Below, piece by piece: positions 1-10,229 of a stretch of 64,000 bases of DNA. Location of the stretch: NCBI GenBank assembly GCA_022606135.1, contig JABYQN010000010.1:1240001-1304000 (forward strand), written 5' to 3'. The notes below the pieces were generated by a model. The model searched no databases. It saw only the letters and a program-made list of their open reading frames with translations, and had not been told where the DNA came from. The position numbers were made by a program, and so were the translations under genes. The DNA comes from Fomes fomentarius (Eukaryota; Basidiomycota; Agaricomycetes; Polyporales; Polyporaceae). Within the stretch, counting starts at the first letter, position 1, and each line of letters opens with the position of its first letter.

Positions 1-807
1 AAGTTCCGCCCTCGCGTGCGTGCATGAACGCCATGTCCGTACATGTTGCGTGCTTCACCCTTCTTGGACGATGGCGACGAAAAATACTGTACCTCTTCCC
101 TCTTATTCCACGATTCCCGTTACCCGTACGTACCGTAGTAGACGCACCGTAGCCGCGCACGGCTGTCGCCCTGACCTTCCTTAATCGCATGCCTTCATTC
201 GCTTCCCAGGCTTCGCGAGCTCGTTCGCGACTGCTTGTTGGCGTTCTTGGCGTTGATTTGGCGAGTCGCCTGTCAGATCTTCAGGAATCAGAACTCGGTT
301 GACGGACGGAAGATTTGGCGCGCTACGGAAGGCGATGGCTACGGGCGAAGGAAGGAAGGTTTGGGCGACGGGAATCGTGGAAGGAATGAATGACTCTTCA
401 GCTTATGATGTATAATTCCTATGACGTTCACGTTACCAATCGTAAACACATTACGTATTTCCCTTTGTCTCTCTTCCTTCGCGGGTACCATCGACAAAAC
501 GGGGAGCACCTGAAGTTGCAATCATGGGTCCAATCTGACCGGTAAGCCGTTCGAAGATTACGGATGCTATTGCGTAGTGTATGGGGTATCGGTCACCAGT
601 ATGAAGGAGTACACGAAGCAAAACAATACAGATTGCATGAAGCAGCATGACATATTAAAGTTACACTTGATACAGACGAAGACGTAGGGAAAGAGAATCG
701 CATTGCAAGATCATGTATGAGTCCAGAGAGGTCGAGTTCATTCTTATATTGGTCCTTTGAAAGTATCGTGTCGCACGTTACATAGCCCCATCGCTCGTGC
801 AACTTCC
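1..807. other. Left-edge stretch without a recognisable gene
   Basis: Only short, low-quality open frames occur here on either strand. None has a domain signature or a convincing splice pattern. The right part is presumably the 3' flank of the zinc-finger gene that ends at 808 on the minus strand. The left part may be the flank of a gene outside the window. Confidence 0.4.
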
Positions 808-1552
808 TCACTCGCCCTGCTTGAGCTTCTTCTTGTTGCCAATCAACCAGTTGGCAGTGTGGGTCCCGATGCATGTAATCTGCGGGTTGTCCAGGTGGCG
901 CTTCAGCGCGTCGACGCGGGAAAAGGGGCACTTGCATCCCCCGACCATGAGTTGCCCATCGTACAGAAGAGCATCACCCTTCTCCACGATCCGCATCACA
1001 TCCACCAGGTCCAGCCCGTAGGCCGCGGCGAGGTGGATGGGCACGCCCACGCAGGCGAAGTGCGCGTCGTCGCGCGTGTGCGTGTCGACGTGCCGCTGAA
1101 AGTCGGGCCTGCGCCTGGTGGACCAGTCCGCGCCGCAGTGCGGGCATTGCTGCGTGCGCATCCACTCGGGAATGGTCTTCCCGCCCGCACCGGACCGAGA
1201 GCCTTGCGCCGGGGTGGCGGAGGTGTCGACCCGTATGTTGCGGCGCTGCGAGACCTTGAGGCCGGAGGCAGAGGAGGCGGGCAAGCTACCAGTGCTCGAG
1301 CTGGTGCTCGAATGAGGCGAAGTGGGCGGCGGCGAGGGAGTATCGCCACTCTGGGAGGAGGAGGATGCCGACGAAATGGGGTACGGACCCAAACGGCGGA
1401 CTGCGCGTCTGTGCGCAAGCTTCCTGGTAATAGGCGATCCGAGTGGCACCGGCACCTCATGACCATGAGGCGTGGATGTGCCGCCAGGATCGCGGAGCTT
1501 GGGGGTGCCTGACAGGTTGGACAAAGGGGAGGGAATGGGACTATGCTGTCTC
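808..1552 (-). CDS. C2H2-type zinc-finger protein (3' exon; 5' end unresolved)
   Basis: The minus-strand frame ends with TGA at 808-810 and carries a Ser/Pro-rich N-terminal part followed by a zinc-finger-like C-terminal half. A CPHC pair is followed about 15 residues later by an H-x3-H pair, and a second looser CKCP...RHL motif lies near the C-terminus, with a conserved hydrophobic linker between. This is the layout of fungal C2H2-like DNA-binding proteins, so a nuclear transcription-factor role is an inference. The open frame has no good ATG. A branch-like CTAAC near 1570 and a CTTCAG acceptor ending at 1553 suggest this is the last exon. The true start lies further right, perhaps near 1790-2067 where an ATG occurs at 2067. 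Target genes are unknown. Confidence 0.6.
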
Positions 1553-2783
1553 CTGAAGACGCTGTGTTAGGCGGCGGCGCCGGTGCACAACACGGCGAGA
1601 AGGGGACAGGAGGCAGCAAGGAAGCCACCGGATGCGGCGGCGGCGGCGCTGCAAGCTGACGACAGTCACCAGACAAAGACGAAGCAATATGGACCGGCGC
1701 GTATGTCTGCGCGTGCACGCTGGGCAGTGACTGCGGGCTGGAGCCTACTGGCGGGTCAACAAAGCAATCAAGAAGAGCTTGAATCAATGAATATTGGCTC
1801 TCAAGCTCAGTAGCACTAGTAGATAGTAGTCAGTACACGACGCACGCAGTGGTACTGCTCCAGATACTCACAAGTCGCGTGGGTTCCGAGGATTGTCGCA
1901 CAAGGCAACGTTCGAGTTCCTGAGGGTTGGATACGGTGCGGCATCGTCTGGAACAAGAGTATTCTCGACGAAGATGAGAGTAGACGCTGCATCAGGGTTA
2001 TCATAGGACGAGTTAGGCAGGTGTTTGGATAGCAGGCGTCTAGTACATTACCGTTATCAACGTTCATCGTGTGTACGTTCAGGGGGTATTAATACAGAAG
2101 TGCGGACGGGGTTGCGTCGCGTCGGGAGATGTGCGCTGGGGTGTCCATCGTCGTGCAAAACTGGTACAGTTTATATGTGAGCAGGGAGTGGCAGCGAGCA
2201 AGAGTCAAAGAGTTGTGAGATGAGGGCTGGATACGAGATGCGGGCGATCAACCGTCCTCATGGCAGAGTGGACGGCCACCTTAGGTAGGTGAAACTTCCA
2301 GATGGGTGGAGAGATCTGGATGCAACAACCCCAGTTTGTCCTACTAAACAGGCATGGCGGCGTACATGTACGTAGTACCATTGTCGAGAGACTCTCAGGC
2401 TGATGGACATCCAGAACAAAGAGTAGACAAGTTCTGCCACAGCATCGGCAGACAGTTTAGTATTTTTGAATCTGAACTCAACCTTTCAAAATTAACGGAC
2501 ACCACTGGCAGTACTAGTAGTACTACCATGTAGAAGCGTGACCGAGTCCATACTATGTGCATACAGTGCGCACATCTCCACACGGACGAAACCTTGAAAT
2601 GGAGGCGGGATACGAAGATTGGGACTTCTTTGACTCGGACAGTGAATCTGAATCTAAGCCAACGGTCAATATCTGAACCAACTTCTGGCGAACCGGATGC
2701 ACGAACGTGAAGCAACAACCGTGACGGTCACTTTAGATCTATTCATAGTAATACCACGCTAAAGAGTCTTGTTCATTGGCACC
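1553..2783. other. Probable 5' region of the zinc-finger gene plus intergenic DNA
   Basis: The part from 1553 to about 2067 probably holds the upstream exon(s) and leader of the zinc-finger gene, but I could not fix the splice sites. From about 2070 to 2783 I see no conserved gene. A short acidic open frame (2599-2676, plus strand, 25 residues) is the only item with skewed composition, and it is listed among the findings. Confidence 0.35.
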
Positions 2784-4742
2784 TTAGTTAGTCGTAACCT
2801 GGAACCCTGCAAACTCGCCTTCCTCCCACCACCTGTCCAGCACCTGCCCAAAGCTAGTCATCCCCTCGCCCCACGGCGCACCTCTCGCGCTCTTCATCCG
2901 CTCTTGCTGATCCACGGGCCGATCCCGCTCGCCCTCATTATTGAGATACGACGGCGTACACCCCACCAACGCGGCGAACCAACCCGCCCTCATCATAATC
3001 TGCAGGGACCACTCCTCCTCCGCCTCTTTCGTCACCTCCACTGTCAGTTTGTCCGACCACCCACCGGCTCGTTTCACCGCCTCCTGCAGCACCCGCGCCG
3101 CATGCGTCGCCAGCGTATCCAGTGCGAAAGTGAAGTTTGCCGTAACACCCGCCTGGCCGGGACCGGGGAAGAAGAGATTGGGGAAACCATTGGTCGACAC
3201 TCCGTGTAGTGTCCCCGCCCCGTCCTCCACCCACTTGTCATCGAGCGAGCGAGCGCCCCGTCCCCTCACCTCCACGCACGCTCTGGAAGTGGGGCTCCCG
3301 GTACCCGTGCCTGGCGACACGTACCCCGTCGAGAGTATAAGCACGTCGACCGGGTATTCAGTCCCGTTCGCCACGACGCCCTTCGCCGTCACGCGGTCCA
3401 CACCGCGCCCGTCAGTATCTACGAGCTCGACGTTCGGCCGGTTGAACGCGGGATAGTAGTCGTCGTGATACGTCGGGCGTTTGCACCATGTCGGGTACCA
3501 AGGCTTCAGCTTGTCTGCGACAACCTTATCCTTCACCAGTGCCTCCACGCGCGTGCGCACGCGGCTCGTCCGCTCCAAGTCCGCCGCATGTAGCGCTGCG
3601 AGATGCTCAGGGATTTTGTCTGGCGTGACGATGCCGCGCTCGGAGCTTCCAATGATTGCTGGTCCACCAATGACAGCAGAATAGGTCGGTATCTGTACCC
3701 ACGCATCGTTCACAAGGTTCTCCTTGGGCCGCTCGGGATCGCCAGTCAACCAGGCATCGAAGTTCTTCGAACGTGCGCGCTGCCACCCTTTCTCCGCAGC
3801 GATCTTCGTGCGCCACTCGACCTCGTCGGTCAGCCGTTGGCCGCGCTCGTCGACACTGGGGGGTGTGCGCTGGAAGACGTAGAGCTGCTTCGCCGCGCGC
3901 GCGAGCTGGGGGACGACTTGCACAGCCGTCGCACCTGTGCCGATGATGCCTACGCGTTTGTCAGCGAGAGCAGTGAGGTTCCAATCGGTCGGCGAGCCCC
4001 CGGTGACGGTGTAGTCCCAGCGCGAAGTGTGGAAGTGCCGTCCGGCGAACTCGTCGAGGCCAGGGAGGCGTGGGATGTGCGGCGCATTCAGCGTACCCGA
4101 CGCCGCGAATACAAACTGCGCGTGGACTTCCAGCTCGCGCTTCTCTCCCGCACGGATCGGTCCGCAGTGTTCTGTCAGCTTCACGACCCACCGCTTCGCG
4201 TCGTCGTCCCACTGCGCTGTGGAATACCGCGTCCGGAAGAGCGCCTTGTCGGTGAGGTCCCAGGTGGACGCGATGCGCTCAGCTTGCTCGCGCAGCTCCG
4301 ACCCATGCGCGTATTTGTGGCGGGGCATGTACCCCGTCTCCTCGAGGAGTGGCATGTAGATGTAGCTCTCGGTGTCGCACATCAGGCCGGGGTAGCGGTT
4401 CCAGTACCATGTCCCGCCAACCCCGCCCGCATCGTCGACGAGGCGTATGTCCGACGCGCTGAAGCCCGCTTGTACGAGACGGACAGCGAAGAGCAGGCCG
4501 CCGAAGCCGGCGCCGAGGACGAGGAACTTGACGTCGTCGCCGTCCCTGAGTATCGGCTCCTGCGCGTTGAGCGCGGCATGGTCAACCCAGGGATCGTCGT
4601 CGAGGTGTTTGAATCGCTCAGATTCGGAGAGCCGGACGAATTGTGTCAGTCCGTCCGGACGTAGGCGCTTGTCCCTCTCTTCAATATACTTTTGCTGCAC
4701 CGTCAGGTCTGGGGATGCTACAGCGGGTGCGATGGAAGTCAT
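2784..4742 (-). CDS. Baeyer-Villiger-type flavin monooxygenase
   Basis: A single uninterrupted exon encodes 652 residues from ATG at 4742. A Rossmann motif GAGFGG near residue 77 binds FAD, followed by GGTWYWNRYPG, a hallmark of cyclohexanone/phenylacetone-monooxygenase relatives. The BVMO fingerprint F-x-G-x3-H-x3-W-D is seen as FAGRHFHTSRWD near residue 235, and a second dinucleotide fold GIIGTGATA (NADPH) follows. Length and motif order fit type I BVMOs, which insert one oxygen next to a ketone using NADPH and O2. The substrate cannot be told from sequence. No signal peptide or transmembrane segment is seen, so it is likely cytosolic. Neighbours give no pathway context. The lack of introns is unusual for this window, where most genes have several, but family motifs are intact. 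Confidence 0.9.
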   Translation of the reverse strand: MTSIAPAVASPDLTVQQKYIEERDKRLRPDGLTQFVRLSESERFKHLDDDPWVDHAALNAQEPILRDGDDVKFLVLGAGFGGLLFAVRLVQAGFSASDIRLVDDAGGVGGTWYWNRYPGLMCDTESYIYMPLLEETGYMPRHKYAHGSELREQAERIASTWDLTDKALFRTRYSTAQWDDDAKRWVVKLTEHCGPIRAGEKRELEVHAQFVFAASGTLNAPHIPRLPGLDEFAGRHFHTSRWDYTVTGGSPTDWNLTALADKRVGIIGTGATAVQVVPQLARAAKQLYVFQRTPPSVDERGQRLTDEVEWRTKIAAEKGWQRARSKNFDAWLTGDPERPKENLVNDAWVQIPTYSAVIGGPAIIGSSERGIVTPDKIPEHLAALHAADLERTSRVRTRVEALVKDKVVADKLKPWYPTWCKRPTYHDDYYPAFNRPNVELVDTDGRGVDRVTAKGVVANGTEYPVDVLILSTGYVSPGTGTGSPTSRACVEVRGRGARSLDDKWVEDGAGTLHGVSTNGFPNLFFPGPGQAGVTANFTFALDTLATHAARVLQEAVKRAGGWSDKLTVEVTKEAEEEWSLQIMMRAGWFAALVGCTPSYLNNEGERDRPVDQQERMKSARGAPWGEGMTSFGQVLDRWWEEGEFAGFQVTTN

Positions 4743-5917
4743 CTCTGAGACGCGCAGAATATGGACTGCGGTGCTCTTGAATTTGATAGTGATACACCCG
4801 GCGTATATCAGGCCGTAGACTCGGATCGTAAACCGCCAGTGGGTTGCAGTGTGTGGTAGGGACGCGGGAAGAACGATTCAAACGCACCATGTTATATGTT
4901 ATAAGGCTGCTCAGGCTGGTCTGATGATTTGCATACGTCGACACCACCGTGCCGAGATCGCGTAGTACATGTGCTTTAAGATGTCCAGGTGCGACTTACG
5001 ACACCTTTGTATTCCTACGGGTAAGCGAACCGTTCGTGGTGGCATCTGCAGTGTTTAGTCAGTAACAATTGTACGATCCCTCCAATCGGTGGCCGTGGCC
5101 CGTGTCACCGCTGCGACCCTCCGACATCAGTCAAGCGGCTGACGGTCGTGTAGGCAGAACAGACATGATCCACGATCTACCTTCTGAGAAGTCTTTCTAG
5201 ATGCATTGCATACGTACTTCTGGGAAGCGTTAGTCCGAAATCAAGCTTCCTTTACTGAGAGTCGTACTCACGTGCTCAGGCCTGAGGATCCAGAAGGAGC
5301 GATATACGCCCTTGAAACTGGAATGCCAAGCCACGATCCACCTCGGAAAGAGTCTTGCAACGTCCGATAGGACTTGAAAGGAGCAACCTGGGTGTACTCT
5401 TCCCGGGCTCCCCAACATCGTTGGGCCGATGGTGACCCGGAACGGATGCTTTTGGCGTGGCGGAGTGGCCTCATATATTCAGTCTTGGTTCACCCGGCCG
5501 TGGGTCTGATCTACAAAGATATACCGAACAATGCAGTGCGCCGGTCACACGCGGCGTACTGGCCCCTGCATTTGGGAGCAAGTACAGAGCAAGCGTGGCG
5601 TATTAAGAGGTTCGAGTGAAGAGGGAAAGGTTTTAGCGGGGAACACTTCAAATTCAATGGCGCCCGTCTACAGCACGACGCCACCATGCTACTATACCGG
5701 ATTTGGTCATTCGGTTTCAATCTCAACACCATTATGCCGGAATCTTACTGCAATTACTGAACTCTCGAATAACCAGTTGCCTTTCCTTTCGATTTCCAGA
5801 CAGGAAAATGCGGAGCACCACACAATGGTTTACAACGAATGCATACTAGCCATGATGCTATACAGTACAGTGATGGTTGCAGTGACTACACAAATCGGGA
5901 CACTGTCCGTAAACAGT
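4743..5917. other. Gene-free interval
   Basis: About 1.2 kb lie between the monooxygenase start (its promoter side) and the 3' end of the small mitochondrial gene. Only short open frames occur, without recognisable domains. I see no tRNA fold or transposon terminus. The first few hundred bases are presumably the monooxygenase promoter. Confidence 0.4.
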
Positions 5918-6433
5918 CTACTTGCGAGCCTTCTTCTGGACGTCCTGCTTGAAGTCTCGAGCACCTTCCCGGGCACCAGCAGCAGTCTGGGCCAATCATC
6001 AACACCATGGAGAAGCGTCAGTTCTGCAGAGCGTATACTACACACCTGGTTCGCTTTCTGTCCTGCGACATGTGATGCCTCAGCTGCCTTCTCTGATGCG
6101 TAACCTGATAGTTGTGCCACACTTTAGTCTCGTTCATTTCGTAAGTCGGGAGAACATGTGCGCACCAAGGTTCTCCTTAGTCTTCTCTGTCACCTCCTCG
6201 CCCTTCTCTATGGCAGACGCAACGCCTTTTCCAACCTTCTTGTTCATCTGGACGACAGCAGAGAGGTTCACAGCTTTCCATGAGGAGTCAAGTATATCTA
6301 TGCGCACCTTGTCGGCTAACTCGGTAACCTTCTCAGTGACGGTCTGCGCCCGTGGCGAAATGTGGAAGCTGCGCGAGCTTGTCGCAACGGCAGATCGAGC
6401 GGTAGTGTTGTATGCGGTGCGAAACATGGACAT
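5918..6433 (-). CDS. Small mitochondrial-targeted, Lys/Glu-rich protein
   Basis: Three exons (6433-6166, 6104-6046, 5986-5918) join in frame to 131 residues. Introns of 61 and 59 nt have GT..AG borders. The N-terminus is rich in Arg, Ser, Thr and Ala with few acids up to about residue 30 (MSMFRTAYN...SSRSFHISPRA), a typical mitochondrial presequence. The rest is an alternating Lys/Glu helix with heptad-like TEKVTELADKV and SEKAAEASHVAGQK segments resembling LEA-like or apolipoprotein-like amphipathic helices. No enzyme motif is present. Function is unknown; a stress-protective matrix role is a guess from composition. A perfect TGACGTCA lies about 150 bp upstream of the start. The neighbouring membrane-protein gene at 7111 is divergent. 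Confidence 0.75.
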
Positions 6434-7110
6434 GATTGCTAACGTCGATATTGGCAGAGGAAGGAGTGGTGGGAGTCAGCTTAGTACGCTCGTATGGTTA
6501 TGGGTTTTAAGTAGTGCATTGGCTGGTGCATGACGTTGATTACACTCTCAACGTGGAGCATGGGGAGAAGCATCCTCCAACCGCCTGACGTCAGTAGGAA
6601 CGGTCACGTGCAGTAGTCTCCGCAGGATAGATCTAGGGCGCTTCAGCTCTCTTTCCAATCCTCGACAAGTCAGTCCTTCTAAACCTCCGCCACGACCCTA
6701 CTAGCTCATCTTAGTTCTTGGGCTTGAGAAGTTGCAGCATGCTGCCAGTGGTGTTCACTCTACGATGACCTCTGTGACTTCGACACCCACCTTCTGCCAG
6801 TGCCCATGTCAGAATGTCAACAGTCAACCAATCATTGCTTCTTCATCATTGTGTCCTCGGGGTCGATAGCTTCAAAATAATACGAATTCCCACACAACCC
6901 ATGGGATGCCGGCCGGACTCTGGAGACAAAATACCACCCACGATGCGAGCGATGGTCCCTGTTCTTCGAAGCCTATCTGGAATTTGAAAAGGAGCCCTTA
7001 TCCACCCGCCATCGTCTTGCTGTCTACCCTAGGCCACTGGACCAAAATCTGTGCGCACTCGCGGTCCACGTCGTGCACGGACGGCGTCGGTATCCCTACT
7101 CATCTCGATC
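6434..7110. promoter_or_regulatory. Divergent intergenic region with CRE and E-box-like sites
   Basis: This 0.68 kb region separates two divergent starts (6433 minus, 7111 plus). A perfect CRE palindrome TGACGTCA sits at 6586-6593, and a CACGTG E-box core occurs a dozen bases further on. No coding feature is supported here. Which of the two genes responds to the sites is not decidable from sequence. Confidence 0.45.
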
Positions 7111-8199
7111 ATGCGACTTCGAGGGCATCATGCCCTCGACTGGTTTAATTTGCTCTCGTGGCTGTCTGTGGCTGCGCTGCTCTTGACCACTCAAGCTTCG
7201 GCGGAGCTCATGAACGTCACAGTTGACGATGAGTACTCTGACCCTTTGACCCTAAGCCAAAATGTGGTGTATCGTGGGTCATGGAGGTCTGCCAGCCAGT
7301 CCTGCGATGACTGCGTCGTGGGTCTGGACGTGTGGCGCGCGTACCTCTCTACTTGGCATGAGAGCATATATCCCCCCAGTGCGACTCAGCCCAACACCGC
7401 TTCGTTGACTTTCGAAGGTGCGGGCCGGATTCGGTCACGGTACGAATGCTCCGATTCATGCTTCACTAGGTGTGGGCGTATACGTTTTCTGCATCATAGC
7501 AGGAGATGCGAACATGCGCTTCGTTCTGGATGGTCGCTCAGTCGGGCAGTACTCCCACGCGTTGAGCAATCCAACCGCGTACGCATACAACGTCTTGGTA
7601 TACAGCAACTCCACCCTCCCGGCAGGCCAACACACTATTCAGATTCAGAACGGGTCGCCCGGTAACCAGTCTCTCGCCCTGCTCGACTACATCGTGTACA
7701 CGTACGTCATCCCCTATCATCTTCGATCCTTATCTCATTCATGCTTGTACCCAGACGCGGCACCGCCGTAGAGTCATCCGCATCCCAAATTGTGACGACA
7801 TTCACTGCCGTAGCCAGCTCCGCCACCGTGAGCCCGCCAACCCCGTTCGAAAGGCCCAGAAGCAGTTTCGCTGCAGTCAGCATCGCTACGCCAATTGCAA
7901 TCGTGGGCGCGCTCGTCTTGACGGCTATCGTCGGTTTCTCGCTGAAGTATGGGAAGCGGTTTTTGCGAAAGCGTGAGCAGAGGCGGCGCCCGCCGTCTGC
8001 GCAATGGCTTCAGACTGTCGGAGCTGCAGCGACACCCAGTGGTGGTGGTGGTGGTGGTGGTGGTGGGCCGAGGTTCGTGTCGAGTTCTGGGGTATCAGGA
8101 GCGGGTGTTACGCACAGCCCGAGTCCCGCGGAAGTGCGGACGGGTGCCGGTCCATCGCATGCTGGACCTAGCAGTCTGAGTAAGTCGCTCTCGCATTAA
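7111..8199 (+). CDS. Secreted single-pass membrane protein, jelly-roll-like ectodomain (copy A)
   Basis: Exons 7111-7417, 7470-7701 and 7755-8199 give 327 residues (introns 52 and 53 nt). A signal peptide (hydrophobic core LLSWLSVAALLLTT) is followed by an ectodomain of about 160 residues with NVTVDDEY, a CDDC pair, GVGVYVF, a Gly-rich turn and a closing LLDYIVYT strand. This is the pattern of a large Agaricomycete family of membrane-anchored proteins that resemble galactose-binding jelly rolls. A Ser/Thr linker, one transmembrane helix (IAIVGALVLTAIVGF) and a basic KRFLRKREQRRR stop-transfer follow. The cytosolic tail is short and carries a nine-glycine run. A sensor or cell-surface role is inferred, and no ligand is known. 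Copy B lies downstream at 10230. Confidence 0.85.
8041..8064 (+). repeat. (GGT)8 microsatellite coding for polyglycine
   Basis: Eight perfect GGT triplets, extended by GGG, lie in the cytosolic tail of copy A and encode an uninterrupted glycine tract. Triplet slippage would change tract length without breaking the frame. Confidence 0.9.
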
Positions 8200-10229
8200 T
8201 GGTAGATGAGTGGACTGATATGATATACTGTTAAAGATTCTCCGCACGATGAAAGGATAGAAGAGTTGCCCAGGTAACAGACAGCTCTTATATCCACCCA
8301 CCTACACGAGCGCATACCGCAGCAGGACACTTGGATCGTTGTGACACTTCGGGACTTCGGGGTGCGATAATGGTGAACGCGACGAAAGCAACAGCTACGC
8401 GATTACGTCGACTCATCTCAGGTCATTCAGAATGTGCTCGAACCTCGAGAAATTCCCATTGGCTGCGGGTGGCGAATCCCTGCAGAACCTACCAGAAACT
8501 GAATGCTGTTGCGTCACAGGGCTCGACGAAGTTGCCGCCTACGTACACAGAGACGTCGAACTCTATCTTTGGATGACATCCGAGTGCCGCGCCATTCAAG
8601 CTTCAAGCCTGGGAGTTGCCACGGTCGCCCTATAGCTGCGGGCGGGCTGCAATGAGCTCCAGAAGCTTCTTAAAAACTGGAGCACAACTGCGCTGATGAG
8701 TACCCAAGCCTCGTAGGTACCTAGCGTCGCGGTTGCGCCTCTCTTGAGTATATTCCGGATCCTTTCTATGATAGATCCCACGGTAATCGTGATTTGAGAT
8801 GATTCCCGCTTCCCGCTTCTCCCAGGTACGTCTTGCATCATAGAGTAAGTAGCTAGACCTGTCTCAGAGATTCAGCGAGATTGTCTCATACTTATACTTA
8901 CGGGCTTTGCCTTAGCTGTGCGACGACCCGCTCTATCATCATCGTCGGCTGGAGGTGGATGTTCGATTGTCTGATAGAACGGCGGAGTACTATCCACGAG
9001 AACCTCCAATGGCATCCGCGTATCTACACAGGGTTGATAGGATTAGCTGAACTGCGTGCCGCACGTCTCTAATATGCGAGCCAGCGCATTCGGAATCATT
9101 TTGAAGGGCTCGATCGAACGTTAACACAGCCGTAACATACCGATGAACGAAGTCTGTGTCATTTGTATGGAAACGCAGTCCGCCACATGTCTTGAAGATG
9201 AGCTTCTGTCATACGCATCGAGCGACTTGCGGGCGAGAAGCAGCCAGTGCCAAGGCCTATGTATATGCGGTTCTCTCGAAGCACCCTAAGTGCTCCCAGG
9301 CTTCGTGACCTTCCTCTTTGGTGTTAGGATAAACCCGTCTGCTCCTATTCGACAGAGCGTGCAACGACCGGACGTAGGGGCAACGTATCACTGCGTCGAA
9401 GATTCGAAGTAGCGAATCTGCCTGCGACCTGGTAGCCTGCGGTGGCACCTCTCGAGGCTCGAGCCGCTTTCCACCTCGCACACGATGCCCATTGTCCTGA
9501 CGAGGCTGCAACAGCGGTGCGAACGAGTCCGCACGTGGCCGCGCAAAGCATATGCATGCAGTGGCACAGCGAGCAGACCACGCCGCCGGACGCACCGGCC
9601 TTGTCCCGATTCCCGAACCGATGTCCCGTGAGCTCAGAGCTGTTGCGCTCGAGTCTCGCCCTCAGGCTTGGTGGCGCACTGGATGTGGGAGGAAAGACGT
9701 ATCGGTTTGACAGATACATGCGCGAAACACAGCACGTACTGATCCACAGTCTGTCAAACGTATGATTGAAATTGTGCAGATCTCGAGTGCAAGCCAGCGG
9801 CTTGCCACACTGTCGTATTGAGGCAATGAGTAGTATTTACGGAAAGAGTCGGATGTATCGGGGACGGCGGCGGGCGTTGTCCAGGCGTCCTGCCACCGCG
9901 AGCTCCTGATTGGCTGGGAGACTTGTCGTCCAGGTACGATCGCGGGAGTTGTACCCCAAAAAGGCAGGGAGAAGAGATGGGCGCTTGGGATTAGCAGGCG
10001 TGATAGGATTCGGTTCTCTTGATTGCACTATACAACGCTGCCCATGGCCATGGGAGCACTCTCCCAATGTCATCTTTCTCTATATCTCTCTCCTCCTTCC
10101 GCCCTTGTCCAGGGTCCCCGACCCCCCGTCCCGGCACCGCCCTGCGCTGCCCATCCTCCTCTCCTTATTACTGTCCGCCCTCGGCCAGCGTCGCTCCCTA
10201 CACGAGCGTCGCCCCGCTAATTCTCCCGC
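8200..10229. other. Two-kilobase interval between the tandem paralogs
   Basis: No gene is supported. Several open frames of about 100 residues on both strands (for example near 9257-9719) lack domain signatures and look like chance frames in GC-rich DNA. The last few hundred bases before 10230 are pyrimidine-rich (CT tracts at about 10070-10170), which is common in promoters of strongly expressed basidiomycete genes. Confidence 0.4.

Noticed and set aside
3603..4664. Long plus-strand open frame (353 codons) opposite the monooxygenase
   Set aside because: It is the antisense shadow of the BVMO, whose motifs are intact on the minus strand. The plus frame has no domain and arises from GC-rich codons.
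5445..5520. GGCGTGGCGGAGTGG start resembling a tRNA with a long variable arm
   Set aside because: No complementary acceptor stem and no proper T-loop are present downstream.
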